DNA from: Nonomuraea cypriaca
GTDB taxonomy: Bacteria > Actinomycetota > Actinomycetes > Streptosporangiales > Streptosporangiaceae
DNA: 54,882 nt
Assembly: GCF_015645445.1 (NCBI RefSeq)
Contig: NZ_JADOGI010000049.1
Span: 1 to 54,882, forward strand
Reading direction: 5' to 3'
Shown here: in pieces, positions 1 to 8,719 of the stretch
Position numbering within the stretch: the stretch's first letter is position 1
Layout: every line of letters starts with the position of its first letter
The notes under the pieces: model-generated
The model's input: only the letters and a program-made list of their open reading frames with translations
Told to the model about the DNA's origin: nothing
The model's database searches: none
Translations under genes and position numbers: made by a program

Positions 1-2
1 CG

Positions 3-701
3 TCACCTTCGCAGCCGCGCCCGCAGGAACAGCGTCACACCCCTGAGCGACTTGACCGGCAGGTACCTCTCCATGCGCACGACCACCGACAGCCCCGCGT
101 TGACCGGTCCGGGCATGCTCCGCAGGTCGCTGCCCTCGGAGCGGCGCCGGTGACAGGCCACGAGTGGCCGCAGCAGGACGTTCCAGCTCCAGACGCGATC
201 GACCTTCAGCCCGGCCTGCTCGACGACGACGGTCAGGGACTCACGGCCGTACCTGCGTACGTGGCCGACGGCGTCGTCATGGGCCGACCACAGCGCCATG
301 TCGCACGGCACCGCGATCAGCGCGTGCCCGCCCGGCGCCAGCACCCTGGCGATCTCCTCGGCGACCAGGTGATCCTCGTGTACGTGCTCCAGCACGTCGA
401 ACGCGGTGACCAGATCGACGCTGCCCGGCTCAAACGGCAGCGCCCGCGCGTCCGCCCGTACGGCGTTGAGCCCGCGCTGCCTGGCCAGCTCCACCGCCGC
501 CGCGCTCGAGTCCGTCGCCGTCGCGTCCCAGCCCGCCTCGACCAGCACCCTGGTGTTCCCGCCGCCGGCGGCGCCGACGTCCACCGCCCGCCCTGGACGG
601 CCAAGCCCGCGCAACTCCCTGCGCAGGATGGCCCGGCGCTCGCGGTACCACCAGTGGCGGTCCTCGAGCGCGATCAGGCGGCGGATCTCAGAGGGTTCCA
701 T
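3..701 (-). CDS. Class I SAM-dependent methyltransferase
   Basis: This 232-residue protein looks like a small-molecule or glycan methyltransferase of the Methyltransf_11 type. The glycine-rich SAM-binding motif VDVGAAGGGNT is at residues 40-50. A second conserved block, FDVLEHVHED, lies near residue 105, followed by the usual LAPGG turn. The N-terminus (IALEDRHWWYRERR) resembles methyltransferases found in polysaccharide loci. The start is the ATG at 699-701, six bases past the stop of the upstream glycosyltransferase, so the two are probably cotranscribed and coupled. The substrate cannot be read from sequence; a sugar or lipid-linked glycan is inferred from the neighbours. The stop codon sits three bases inside the window edge, so the gene is complete. 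Confidence 0.85.
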   Translation of the reverse strand: MEPSEIRRLIALEDRHWWYRERRAILRRELRGLGRPGRAVDVGAAGGGNTRVLVEAGWDATATDSSAAAVELARQRGLNAVRADARALPFEPGSVDLVTAFDVLEHVHEDHLVAEEIARVLAPGGHALIAVPCDMALWSAHDDAVGHVRRYGRESLTVVVEQAGLKVDRVWSWNVLLRPLVACHRRRSEGSDLRSMPGPVNAGLSVVVRMERYLPVKSLRGVTLFLRARLRR

Positions 702-706
702 GCGTT

Positions 707-1915
707 TCAGTTCCTTGTGCCGGAGAAGACCCAGCGGTCGAGTGCGATGAAGCGGATGAGGGTGAGCAGGCAGTACGTGGCGACGACCGCGCCCACCTCC
801 GCCAGCCGTCCGGCGCCGGCGGGCACCGCGAGCACGGCCATGGTGGTGAGGGCGTAGTTGGCCAGGAGGAGCACGGCCGCGCGGAACCGCACGGCGGTCC
901 GCCGTTTGAAGGTCCACCGGCGGTTGGCCTCGATGTTGATGATGCCGGCCAGGACGAGCGCGCCGAGATTGGTCATCGCTGGCGACCATACCTCCCGCAG
1001 CGGGAGATAGGTAAACGTGTACAGAATTCCGGAAATGACGCCTATGGCGGCGAATATCAGAAATTTCGCCAAGGTCACCGCCCGCGGCCGGGCCACCATC
1101 GCGTCCGGATGGGTCGGCGTGGGCTCGGACCTCGTCACTTCGACCCCGGCCCGTCCCATGGCCATCGACCAGCCCACCCTGGCCAGCCCCTTCAGGTCGT
1201 CGAGCGCCGTCCTGACGACCCGTACGCGGGAGTCGACGTCCTCGATCCAGTCGACCGGCACCTCGTGCACCCGCAGCCCGTTGTGCTCGGCCAGCAGGAG
1301 CAACTCGGTGTCGAAGAACCAGCCGTCGTCCTCGACCTTGGCCATGAGCGGCCGCACCACGTCCGTCCTGACCGCCTTGAAACCGCACTGCGCGTCACTG
1401 AACCCCGCGCCGAAGCCGTGCCTGAGCAGGGCGTTGTACGCCCGCGACACCACCTCGCGGCGGAGCGAGCGCCGGGTGCGCGCGCTGTGCGCAAGCCGCG
1501 TGCCGATGGCGATCTCGGAATGCCCGCTGGCCACCGCCGCGACCAGCGGGAAGAGAGCGTCGAGGTCCGTGGACAGATCGACGTCCATGTACGCCACGAT
1601 GTCGGCAGGGCTGTCCAGCCAGGCCGCCCGCAGCGCCGCGCCCCGGCCCCGGATGTCCAGCCGCCGAGCGTGTACGCCCTCGAACTCCCCGGCCAGCGCG
1701 GTCGCGACCGGCCACGTGGTGTCGGTGCTCCCGTTGTCCACGATCGTGATGCGCCACGGCAGCGGGAAGCCCTCGAGGAAACCGGCCAGCGTACGCACGC
1801 AGCCCGGCAGCGCGCGCTCCTCGTTGAGCACGGGGATGACGATGTCGACGCTCGCCGGCCTGGTCGCCGAATCGAGGGTGCGCCGGCTCGGCTCCATGGC
1901 GGCACGCGTGTCCAT
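707..1915 (-). CDS. GT2 glycosyltransferase fused to GtrA-like membrane domain
   Basis: The N-terminal part (about residues 22-240) is a GT-A fold transferase of the dolichol-phosphate mannosyltransferase or GtrB type: VDIVIPVLNEE at 23-33, VDNGSTD at 59-65 and the metal-binding DVD at 111-113. The C-terminal part (about 280-400) has four hydrophobic segments and the GtrA signatures NRRWTF and RFIALDRWVF. GtrB-type enzymes load a sugar onto polyprenyl phosphate, and GtrA-type proteins are thought to flip it, so the fusion probably makes and presents an activated sugar for extracytoplasmic transfer. The start ATG at 1913-1915 has AAGGGA six bases upstream. The 120 bp between this gene and the upstream gene show no clear promoter. 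It likely supplies the sugar donor for the GT-C-like protein next door (inference). Confidence 0.85.
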   Translation of the reverse strand: MDTRAAMEPSRRTLDSATRPASVDIVIPVLNEERALPGCVRTLAGFLEGFPLPWRITIVDNGSTDTTWPVATALAGEFEGVHARRLDIRGRGAALRAAWLDSPADIVAYMDVDLSTDLDALFPLVAAVASGHSEIAIGTRLAHSARTRRSLRREVVSRAYNALLRHGFGAGFSDAQCGFKAVRTDVVRPLMAKVEDDGWFFDTELLLLAEHNGLRVHEVPVDWIEDVDSRVRVVRTALDDLKGLARVGWSMAMGRAGVEVTRSEPTPTHPDAMVARPRAVTLAKFLIFAAIGVISGILYTFTYLPLREVWSPAMTNLGALVLAGIINIEANRRWTFKRRTAVRFRAAVLLLANYALTTMAVLAVPAGAGRLAEVGAVVATYCLLTLIRFIALDRWVFSGTRN

Positions 1916-2035
1916 AGAATCCCTTGATCTTGCTCCGTGGCCGTCCCATGGCCGTACGTCAAGGGAAATCGTGCTGGGGGCGTTCAGCGGGCCGCGTGCG
2001 GTTTCTGGTCGCCATTCCGTGAACGGGAAATACTT

Positions 2036-4147
2036 TTACGTTTGGGATAGCTCGTACACGGATGAGGTGGCGTTCCGGAATCGTAGCTGGGCGAATTTGT
2101 CCAAGCGGTGATTTATCCCGGTGAAAAGCCATTTAACGCCATATTTCTGGGCGAGATGTCGGACGTTCTCGGCCGACGGCCTCGCGAACACCGCGTCGTT
2201 CGCCGCCAGCCGGCCCGGATCCGCGAACGGCACCATGAGATACGACGCCCCGAACAGCTCCGTCCTGGACAGCGTGCTCTCGGCGTACGCCCAGCCCTCG
2301 ACCAGCACCCGCCGCTCGCTGAACCCCGACACCCAGAAGTGCCTGCTGTCGCACGCCGGCCACCGGACCGGCCGGCAGTGCAGATCGGTGGCCACGACGT
2401 CGCCGGGGGAGGAGTGGTCACGCAGCCACCGCCCGGCCGCCCGCGCCCCCTCGGGGATCGACGGCACACGTACGACGTCCGCGGGCACCACGCGTCCGAT
2501 CACCTCCCTGACCGACGTCGGAACGGCGTACCCGCCGAGCAGCGCCACCATCACCAGCGCGAACCCGCGCCGCCACACCAGCAGCGCCCCCGCCCCGAGC
2601 ACCAGGTACGGCACCACCACCCGGGTCAGCGGCCCTCCCGGCACCTCGAACCCCTCGGCCAGCAGCGCCGCGCCGGCCCCCGCGACGCAGGCGGGCACCG
2701 CCCACCGCGCCCGCCGCCCGGCCGGCCCCGACACCACCCCGCACACGGCGGCGACCGACAGGTAGGGCCGGACGCCTTCCAGGAAGTAGAGCTGCGACTG
2801 CGACGGATGCCCGAGCAGCACCGCCGCACCGACTCCGGCGCCGCCCATCCCGAGCAGGAGCAGCATGGGCGGATCCAGCGCCCGCCGCCCCAGCGCCGCC
2901 ACCCCGCCCCACACGCAGGCCAGGCAGAACAGATGCACCGCCGTCAGCACCCCCAGGGCCACCCCGGCGCCCGCCCACTGCGTCCGCATGGTGGCGAACG
3001 GCGCGAACGCCGTCCCTTGCGCCCCCTGCCCGAACACCACGAAATGCGCGACCACCAGACACGCGGCCGTGAGCCCGGCCGGCACCACCCACTCGGCCCG
3101 CAGCCGCCGCTCCACCACCCCCCGCACTGCCGGCACGGCCAGCAACCCGGCAAGCAGCAACGGCAGATACGTGGCCTTCGCCCCGATGAGCGCCGCCAGC
3201 AGCACTCCCAGCACCACCCACGCCCGCCGCCCGCCGACCAGTAGAAGCACGACGGGAGCGAACAACAACGCCCCGAACGTCTGCGTCGGACTCGCCCAGG
3301 CCGTGAACATCGACCGCGACGTGAACTCCACGCCGTCCCGCAGAGCCGGACTGACCAGCAGGTACGTGACCCCGACCGACGCGACCCCGGCCCACCACCG
3401 CCCGCCCAGCCGCCGCCCGAGCACCGCCACCAGCACGACCATCGCCGCCGTCATGGGCAGGGTGGACAGCCGGTAGACCAGCGTCACCGGCTCGATCCCG
3501 GTGACCCAACTCGTCGCGGCCATCTCCGCGTAGACGAACCAGTGGTACGCCAGCCGCTCGCCCAGCACGGTCGGCAGCGTGGGCGGCAGGTGATGCCTGA
3601 CCTCCCCGACCAGGGCCAGGTGGTACGGCATGTCCACGTACGCGCTCGTGACCGGCACCCCGTAGAGTGCGAGCGCGCTCCACGCGATCAGGAAGCCGAC
3701 GACCGCCGCGAGCGCCCAGGCGCACCACACCGGCATCCGCTCCCCGGCGACGGCCCCGCGCCAGTGCCGCCGCAGCCGGGGCACGCAGGCGAACGTGCCG
3801 ATGACGGCCACGGGCGAGACCAGCACCAGCAACGGCACCCCCGCCGCGCGGGCCGGGAGGTAGGCCAGCACCTCGACCGCGTACCCCAGTGCCAACCCGG
3901 CCGCGATGTCCTCGGCCGGCGAGCTGCCGCCGCCCGTGAACGCCCGCCACAGCAACGTCCCCGGCAGAGCCACCCCGATCCCGATATATGCCGCGAAAAC
4001 GGTCAGGTCGCGTACGGAGACTCCGCAACACAGGAACACGACGACCGCGCCCACGCACACCACGCCGGCGGGCACCCACCCGGAGCCGAGCCGCCCGCTC
4101 GGCACCCGAGGGCCGGCGAGCGCACTCTCAGGAGGGGCGAGGGCCAT
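2036..4147 (-). CDS. Large polytopic membrane protein, GT-C glycosyltransferase-like
   Basis: This 703-residue protein has about a dozen hydrophobic segments and a soluble C-terminal tail of about 150 residues. The sequence DMPYHLAL at 172-179, after the first membrane helices, resembles the acidic loop motif of GT-C enzymes, which use polyprenyl-phosphate sugars on the outer face of the membrane. The C-terminal tail (from IPEGARAAGRWLRDH) resembles the exposed domains of such proteins. I do not recognise the exact family. The ATG at 4145-4147 is three bases after the stop of the LuxC-like gene, so it belongs to the same operon. The neighbouring GT2-GtrA protein would be a natural donor-maker. 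A function in extracytoplasmic sugar transfer is inferred. Confidence 0.7.
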   Translation of the reverse strand: MALAPPESALAGPRVPSGRLGSGWVPAGVVCVGAVVVFLCCGVSVRDLTVFAAYIGIGVALPGTLLWRAFTGGGSSPAEDIAAGLALGYAVEVLAYLPARAAGVPLLVLVSPVAVIGTFACVPRLRRHWRGAVAGERMPVWCAWALAAVVGFLIAWSALALYGVPVTSAYVDMPYHLALVGEVRHHLPPTLPTVLGERLAYHWFVYAEMAATSWVTGIEPVTLVYRLSTLPMTAAMVVLVAVLGRRLGGRWWAGVASVGVTYLLVSPALRDGVEFTSRSMFTAWASPTQTFGALLFAPVVLLLVGGRRAWVVLGVLLAALIGAKATYLPLLLAGLLAVPAVRGVVERRLRAEWVVPAGLTAACLVVAHFVVFGQGAQGTAFAPFATMRTQWAGAGVALGVLTAVHLFCLACVWGGVAALGRRALDPPMLLLLGMGGAGVGAAVLLGHPSQSQLYFLEGVRPYLSVAAVCGVVSGPAGRRARWAVPACVAGAGAALLAEGFEVPGGPLTRVVVPYLVLGAGALLVWRRGFALVMVALLGGYAVPTSVREVIGRVVPADVVRVPSIPEGARAAGRWLRDHSSPGDVVATDLHCRPVRWPACDSRHFWVSGFSERRVLVEGWAYAESTLSRTELFGASYLMVPFADPGRLAANDAVFARPSAENVRHLAQKYGVKWLFTGINHRLDKFAQLRFRNATSSVYELSQT

Positions 4148-4150
4148 CCG

Positions 4151-5377
4151 TCACCGGATCACGGTCACCAGCCGGGTGAACTCGGCCGGCAGATCGACTC
4201 CGTCCCACACCCGGTGGAAGCTCAGCGCGCTGCCGACCGGCACCATCCGATCCACCCCGCGCCCGGCCAGCTCCTTGGCCAATTCCTCCAGCTCCGCCTT
4301 GCCGAACCCGAAGTGGGTCATCGTCTGGTCCCGCCGCTCCACCAGCGAGACCAGCTCCGCCAGCGACCCGAGCCTGGCGTGCGCGAACGTCCCCGCCCCG
4401 AGCCACCGGCGCGGCGCGGCTGCCGCGGCGGCGAGCGTCACGTTGGCCAGCGCGTTCCCGCGGAACTCGACGCTCTCCGCCAGCCCGTCGGCGGCCAGCC
4501 CGTACGTGGAGACCCGCTTCTCCACGGCCATCGCCGCGTCGACCCCCCACCCGCGCACGGTGACCACCCGCGACACGTGGTCGGTGAAGTCGGCCCGCGC
4601 GGCGTCGCAGTCGGCCTGCGCCCCCACCCAGAACACGGTCCGCGGCGAGGAGCAGGCGGCCTGGTCGAACCAGTAGGTGTCGTTCACGAACCCCTCGGCG
4701 GCCGTCACCCGCGCCGCCCTGGGCGCGCACAACCAGGCAGGCGCCCGGACCACGGCGAACGACGACCGGTCGGGGAAGACCAGGTCACGGGCGTGCGGCG
4801 GCAGCGCGTGCCGGCGGATCTCCAGCACCGAACGGTCCCCGCCCCACACCACCCGCAGGTCGCAGGCCGCCGACAGCGCCGCGGTCACGGCGTCGGAGCG
4901 GTCGTAGGAGATGATCCGCTGCGACCGGCCGACGACCGGATCGGCGTCGGCCAGTGCCTCGTGCAGCGTCTCCACGATGACGTCGGCGACCGGGCCGGAA
5001 CGCGGTGAGAGGCGTACGACGTTGCGGTTGCCCATCAGCGCCGACAAGGCCCAGGAGTAGACGAAGACCGTGTCCACGTTGGCGGGAGGAAGGTGGAAGA
5101 CCAGGCCGCGCGGGACGCGGACGTGCTCGCCGGCCAGCCCTTCGACGGTGCGGGCCAGCTCACTGGGGCGCAGGAAGAAGCCGAGCGAGCCGAGCTCGGG
5201 ATGTCGCCGCGCCAGCGCGGGCCGCAGCAACCGCTTCCCGAACGCCGCCAGGAACTCCCTCATCCGCGCGTCCCCGACCTCCAGCCCTCCGCCCACCTGC
5301 CCCAGCAACACCTCAGCGGGTACGGGCGCGCCGACCGGAAACCTGACGTCGACTGCCACAGCACGATCGTCCGGCAT
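4151..5377 (-). CDS. LuxC-type acyl-CoA/acyl-protein reductase
   Basis: The 408-residue protein belongs to the LuxC family (aldehyde dehydrogenase superfamily), which reduces an enzyme-bound acyl group to an aldehyde with NADPH. The active-site block WFDQAACSSPRTVFW spans residues 236-250, with the probable catalytic cysteine at 242. The end (GVDLPAEFTRLVTVIR) is a typical LuxC terminus. In bioluminescent bacteria LuxC works with LuxE, and here a LuxE-type gene lies directly upstream. The ATG at 5375-5377 overlaps the TGA of a 12-codon mini-ORF as TGATG, itself part of a tandem repeat of the luxE/luxC junction. No luciferase is nearby, so light production is not suggested. The product is more likely an aldehyde or alcohol for glycan or lipid modification (inference). 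Confidence 0.9.
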   Translation of the reverse strand: MPDDRAVAVDVRFPVGAPVPAEVLLGQVGGGLEVGDARMREFLAAFGKRLLRPALARRHPELGSLGFFLRPSELARTVEGLAGEHVRVPRGLVFHLPPANVDTVFVYSWALSALMGNRNVVRLSPRSGPVADVIVETLHEALADADPVVGRSQRIISYDRSDAVTAALSAACDLRVVWGGDRSVLEIRRHALPPHARDLVFPDRSSFAVVRAPAWLCAPRAARVTAAEGFVNDTYWFDQAACSSPRTVFWVGAQADCDAARADFTDHVSRVVTVRGWGVDAAMAVEKRVSTYGLAADGLAESVEFRGNALANVTLAAAAAAPRRWLGAGTFAHARLGSLAELVSLVERRDQTMTHFGFGKAELEELAKELAGRGVDRMVPVGSALSFHRVWDGVDLPAEFTRLVTVIR

Positions 5378-5415
5378 CAGTCCTGCCCCAACGTGTCACT
5401 GCGGTCGTCCGGCAT
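5377..5415 (-). CDS. Mini-ORF, 12 codons, between luxE-like and luxC-like genes
   Basis: This ORF begins with the ATG that overlaps the stop of the preceding mini-ORF (TGATG at 5417-5413) and ends with the TGA that overlaps the LuxC-like start (5379-5375). Its peptide MPDDRSDTLGQD is the LuxC start joined to the LuxE end, as expected of one extra junction copy. It is probably translated only as a relay for reinitiating ribosomes. Whether the peptide itself has a role is unknown. Confidence 0.4.
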   Translation of the reverse strand: MPDDRSDTLGQD

Positions 5416-5477
5416 CAGCTTCGCCCCAAGGTGTCCACTGCGGTCGTCCGCCCCAACGTGCTGCGGTCATCCAGCAT
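5415..5477 (-). CDS. Mini-ORF, 20 codons, between luxE-like and luxC-like genes
   Basis: The ATG at 5475-5477 overlaps the LuxE-like stop (TGATG). The ORF runs 20 codons through one shortened and one full repeat copy and ends in a TGA that overlaps the next mini-ORF start. The 16 bp deletion in the third repeat copy removed one stop/start and fused two units. It is open, starts properly and is coupled, but nothing suggests a function beyond translational relay. Confidence 0.4.
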   Translation of the reverse strand: MLDDRSTLGRTTAVDTLGRS

Positions 5478-6487
5478 CAGCTCTGCCCCAACGTGTCACT
5501 ACAGCCGCGCGCCTCCGCTCGCGGCAGCCTGCCGAGGACCTCGAACCGCTTGCCCGGCCAGGCCCCGTCGTCGATCCCGCGCACCACGCCGAGGTCCTCG
5601 GTCAGCAGCACGTGGCCCGGATACGACGTCGGCAGCGTGCTGACCACCTCGATCAGCCCCGGCACACCAGGGGGCGCCTCCTGCCAGGTCTCCGGATCCC
5701 GGATCACGACATTGGCGAAATCGGGGCAGTAGAGCCCTTCGCCCTCGGGTCCCTCCAGGAAGACGGTCCCGATCTGCTCGACCATCCCGTAGAAGTTGTG
5801 CACCCGGCTCAGCCCGCACTCCGCCGCCAGCCGCCGCCGGAACTCGGCGTTGTCCACCGCCTGCGCGGCCAGCCGCTTCCACCCGCCGGAGTGGATCAGG
5901 ATCCCCCGCGACAGATCCACGCCGAGATCGCGCAGGTAGAGCCAGGCCATGAAGGTGAACCCGAACACCAGGAACCGCTCGTTCCCGTGCCGCGCCATGA
6001 ACCCCTTGACCGCCTCGGCGTCCACCCTTCCCTGCTCGTCCAGCACGAACGTGTGGTCCCTGCCGAAGTTCATCATCCCCAGCACGCCGGCGCCGCGCGC
6101 GCTCAGCGTCGGGTCGCGCACGACGGAGCGGCTGTCGACGACCAGCATCGGCAACCGCCGATCGCCCAGCACCTGCCTGACGGTCGCCGCCAGCATCCGC
6201 GTCTGCGCCGCCGCCGCCTCCCTGTCGAGGTAGACGCGGCTGGGCCGCTGCCCGGTGGTTCCGCTGGAGACCAGCACCCGGAACACCCGCTCCTCGGGCA
6301 CGCTACGCAACTCGTGCGTCTTGAACAGCCGCACCGGCAACCACGGCAGATCGGCGACCCGCGCGTAGGGTGCCTCGGCCCCGATGGCGTCGAGAATGCG
6401 ACGGTACGGCGGGCACTGCGCCCGATGCCGCTCGGTCAGCGCCGCCAACTCCGTCGCCAGCGCCGCCTCCCGCACCTCCTCAACCAT
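5477..6487 (-). CDS. LuxE-type acyl-protein synthetase
   Basis: This 336-residue protein matches the LuxE family, which activates a fatty acid with ATP, carries it on a cysteine and passes it to LuxC. The nucleotide-binding loop SSGTTGQRPS is at 74-83 and a second family block, NFYGMVEQIGTVF, lies in the C-terminal half. The near-terminal RGCSDT carries Cys329, eight residues from the end, where LuxE proteins have their acyl-accepting cysteine. I chose the ATG at 6485-6487, with GGTGAG ten bases upstream. A GTG at 6500-6502 (five residues longer) is also possible. The long in-frame extension further upstream is Gly/Arg-rich repeat sequence and not real. The stop overlaps a mini-ORF start. Together with the LuxC-like gene it forms an acid-to-aldehyde reductase pair. 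Confidence 0.88.
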   Translation of the reverse strand: MVEEVREAALATELAALTERHRAQCPPYRRILDAIGAEAPYARVADLPWLPVRLFKTHELRSVPEERVFRVLVSSGTTGQRPSRVYLDREAAAAQTRMLAATVRQVLGDRRLPMLVVDSRSVVRDPTLSARGAGVLGMMNFGRDHTFVLDEQGRVDAEAVKGFMARHGNERFLVFGFTFMAWLYLRDLGVDLSRGILIHSGGWKRLAAQAVDNAEFRRRLAAECGLSRVHNFYGMVEQIGTVFLEGPEGEGLYCPDFANVVIRDPETWQEAPPGVPGLIEVVSTLPTSYPGHVLLTEDLGVVRGIDDGAWPGKRFEVLGRLPRAEARGCSDTLGQS

Positions 6488-6520
6488 CGTGAATACGCTC
6501 ACCCCACACCCCCAGCCCAG

Positions 6521-6592
6521 GCCGCGCCCGCGCTCCAGGCCGCGCCCGCACTCCGGGCCGCGCCCGCGCTTGCGAGCGCGCCCGCGCTCCCG
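6521..6592. repeat. Short GC-rich tandem repeat between ligase and luxE-like genes
   Basis: Four imperfect units of about 18 bp (consensus GCCGCGCCCGCGCTCCRG) lie in the 151 bp gap between the AMP-ligase stop and the LuxE-like start. The frames are open but low in complexity, so this is a minisatellite, not a gene. It widens an otherwise tightly packed operon. Confidence 0.75.
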
Positions 6593-6653
6593 GCCGAACC
6601 CACGATCGCGCCCCCGGCCCCCGCCCACGAGCCGGCAACCGTCCGCCAGGGGA

Positions 6654-7964
6654 TCATGTGCGGGACTCCAGGGCGCGGTAGTCGATCTTGCCGGTCGCGA
6701 GCAGTGGCAGGCGTTCGATGCCGCGCACGTCGAACCCGCTCCAGTGCACCCGCAGCTCCGCCCCCAGCCGCCGGGCCAGCCCCACGCACCCGGCCGCGTC
6801 CAGCCCCTCGGCCCACACCGTCACCCGGTCGTCCCCGCTGGTGGCCGCCACCGGCCCGGAGCCTCGCAGCAGGCGCTCGACGTCGTCCAGATTGACCCGG
6901 ACCCCGAAGATCTTGGCGATCCGCTTGAGCCGCCCGGTGATGTACAGGAACCCGTCGGAGTCGAGCCGGCCGAGGTCGCCGGTGCGCAGCACCCCGCCGA
7001 GGTCGTCGCCGCGAGCCAGGTCGGCGGCGGTTTCCGCGTAGCCCATCATGACGTTGGGGCCGTGGTAGAGGACCTCGCCGTCGTCGATGGCCAGCCGCCC
7101 GCCCGGCACGGCCTGTCCCACGGACCCGGGCTTGCCGGTGAGCCGGTCGGGCGGCAGGACGGCGATGCGGGCCGTGGCCTCCGTCTGGCCGTACATGACG
7201 AAGAAGCGATCGGCCTGCCCGGCGAACTGCGTGACCAGGTCGGGCCGGAGCCGCCCGCCCGCCTGCGTGAGCGTGGTGAGCGCCGGGTGCTGGGACCGGT
7301 CGAAGCGCAGCCGCCGCAGCATTTCGTACTGGTAGGGGACGGCGGCGAGCGATGTGCAGGCGTGCGCGTCCAGATGGGTCCAGAACGACCGCTCCAGCAG
7401 CCCCGCCTCCGTCAGCATCACGGTCGCGCCCGCCACCAGATGGCTGTTGAGCACCGACAGGCCGTAGCTGTAGTGCAGCGGCAGGCTGGTGGGCGCGATC
7501 TCGCCGGGCTCGATGGACAGCGCGGTGGCGATGGCGGTGGCGTTGGCCAGGACGGCCTGGCGGGAGAGGCGTACGAGCTTGGGGTTGCCGGTCGAGCCCG
7601 ACGTGGCGAGCAGGACGGCGAGGTCGGGATGCGGCGCGGGCGACTCCCGGCGCGGCGGCGGCGAGCCGTCGGCCGCGTGCGTGAACCCGAGCAGCGCCAC
7701 CGGCCTGAACCGCGCCACCAGCTCGGTCAGCGCCCCGGCGGACAGGTCGGGGTCGAGCAGCGCGATGGGCCGGCCCGACCGCCACGCGGCCAGGTAGCGC
7801 AACACGGAGGTGAGGTTGTTGCGCATGCCGCAGAACAGCGGCCCCGGCCGCAGCCGGGTCAGGGCCTCCGCGGTGCGGGTGACGTGGCCGGCCAGGTCGT
7901 CGCCGCCGAGGCTCTCCGGCTCGCCGGCGACGACGAGCCGGGCCTGCGGGTGTGGGAAGGTCAC
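6654..7964 (-). CDS. AMP-forming acyl ligase (ANL superfamily)
   Basis: The 436-residue enzyme carries the expected ANL motifs: the phosphate loop TSGSTGNPK at 121-129, YGQTEA near 238, [19 protein letters not shown] in the hinge region, and the adenylation lysine in [12 protein letters not shown] (Lys426). Such enzymes activate a carboxylic acid as acyl-AMP and pass it to CoA or to the phosphopantetheine of a carrier protein. An acyl carrier protein is encoded two genes upstream, so loading that carrier is the likely job. It is about 80-100 residues shorter than typical acyl-CoA synthetases, mainly at the N-terminus. Its ATG overlaps the reductase stop by four bases (ATGA), showing coupling. 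Substrate specificity cannot be told from this reading. Confidence 0.85.
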   Translation of the reverse strand: MTFPHPQARLVVAGEPESLGGDDLAGHVTRTAEALTRLRPGPLFCGMRNNLTSVLRYLAAWRSGRPIALLDPDLSAGALTELVARFRPVALLGFTHAADGSPPPRRESPAPHPDLAVLLATSGSTGNPKLVRLSRQAVLANATAIATALSIEPGEIAPTSLPLHYSYGLSVLNSHLVAGATVMLTEAGLLERSFWTHLDAHACTSLAAVPYQYEMLRRLRFDRSQHPALTTLTQAGGRLRPDLVTQFAGQADRFFVMYGQTEATARIAVLPPDRLTGKPGSVGQAVPGGRLAIDDGEVLYHGPNVMMGYAETAADLARGDDLGGVLRTGDLGRLDSDGFLYITGRLKRIAKIFGVRVNLDDVERLLRGSGPVAATSGDDRVTVWAEGLDAAGCVGLARRLGAELRVHWSGFDVRGIERLPLLATGKIDYRALESRT

Positions 7965-8719
7965 GGCGTCAGCCCGCCGTCCACACCGATGACCTGGCCG
8001 GTGACGAAGGAGGCGGCGGGCGAGAGTAGGAACGCGGTGACACGGGCGACGTCGTCCGGCGTGCCGAGCCGGCCGAGCGGGGTCGCCGCGATCGTGGCCT
8101 TGCGGGCCGCGTCGTCCAGCGTGGCCAGCATGTCGGTCTGGATGTAGCCGGGGGCCACGGCGTTGACCCGGATGCCGGTCGAGCCCAGCTCCTTGGCCGC
8201 GGCCAGGGTGAGGCCGATGACCGACGCCTTGGTGGCGGAGTAGACCGTCTGGCCTGCGCCGCCCGCGCGGCCCATGACCGAGGAGACGAGCACGGCGGCG
8301 GGATCGGTGCCGCGGCGCAGCAGCCTGATGGCCGACTGCAGGGTGTAGGTGGCGCCCAGCGCGTTGACCTCGAACAGCCGGTTGACCGTTTCCCGGCGGG
8401 TCAGCAGGAACGGCGCGGCGTCGTGGACACCGGCGTTGACCACGACTGCGTCCAGCCTGCCGTGGCGCTGGAAGATCTCGCGCATGATGGCCGCGACGAG
8501 GCCGGAGTCCGCCACGTCGCCGCTGACCGAGTCGGTCAGCCCGCCGGTCTCCTCGGCCACCTCGGCGGCGGCCTTCGCGGCCAGGTCGGCGCGGCGGCCA
8601 TGGAGCACGACGAGGTAGCCGGTCGCGGCCAGCACGGTCGCGACGGCCCTCCCGATGCCCGTGGTCGATCCCGTGACGAGGGCGATCCTGGCCTCAGACG
8701 GCGGCAGCGCCGATGCCAT
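7961..8719 (-). CDS. Short-chain dehydrogenase/reductase, FabG-like
   Basis: A 252-residue classical SDR with the NADP-binding TGSTTGIG at 16-23, VNAG in place of NNAG at 94-97, and catalytic Ser146/147, Tyr160 and Lys164 (YSATK). The C-terminal [11 protein letters not shown] is typical of 3-oxoacyl-ACP reductases. Next to an acyl carrier protein it probably reduces a 3-keto group on an acyl-ACP, giving a 3-hydroxyacyl chain. It could instead act on a sugar or aldehyde. The ATG at 8717-8719 lies 26 bases inside the end of the carrier protein gene, and its own stop overlaps the ligase start, so the three genes are translated as a unit. Confidence 0.85.
   Translation of the reverse strand: MASALPPSEARIALVTGSTTGIGRAVATVLAATGYLVVLHGRRADLAAKAAAEVAEETGGLTDSVSGDVADSGLVAAIMREIFQRHGRLDAVVVNAGVHDAAPFLLTRRETVNRLFEVNALGATYTLQSAIRLLRRGTDPAAVLVSSVMGRAGGAGQTVYSATKASVIGLTLAAAKELGSTGIRVNAVAPGYIQTDMLATLDDAARKATIAATPLGRLGTPDDVARVTAFLLSPAASFVTGQVIGVDGGLTP

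Larger units (their letters stand above)
5361..5500. repeat. Tandem repeat of the luxE-luxC stop/start junction
   Basis: Four imperfect head-to-tail copies are at 5361-5400, 5401-5439, 5440-5462 (16 bp shorter) and 5463-5500. Read on the minus strand, each full copy encodes the end of LuxE (S-D-T-L-G-Q-S/D or a close variant), a TGATG overlap, and the start of LuxC (M-P/L-D-D-R). The 39 bp unit is 13 codons. Expansion has therefore kept both enzymes intact while adding stop/start overlaps at 5479-5475, 5417-5413 and 5379-5375. Confidence 0.9.

Noticed and set aside
1957..1962. TTGACG on the minus strand as a -35 box for the GT2-GtrA gene
   Set aside because: No acceptable -10 hexamer at 16-19 bp; the position there reads CACGGA.
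5361..5500. CRISPR-like array
   Set aside because: The repeats are head-to-tail with no unique spacers, and each encodes the junction of two flanking genes.
4151..6487. A bioluminescence operon
   Set aside because: LuxC- and LuxE-like genes are present but no LuxA/LuxB-type gene is in the window, and the partners are glycan genes.
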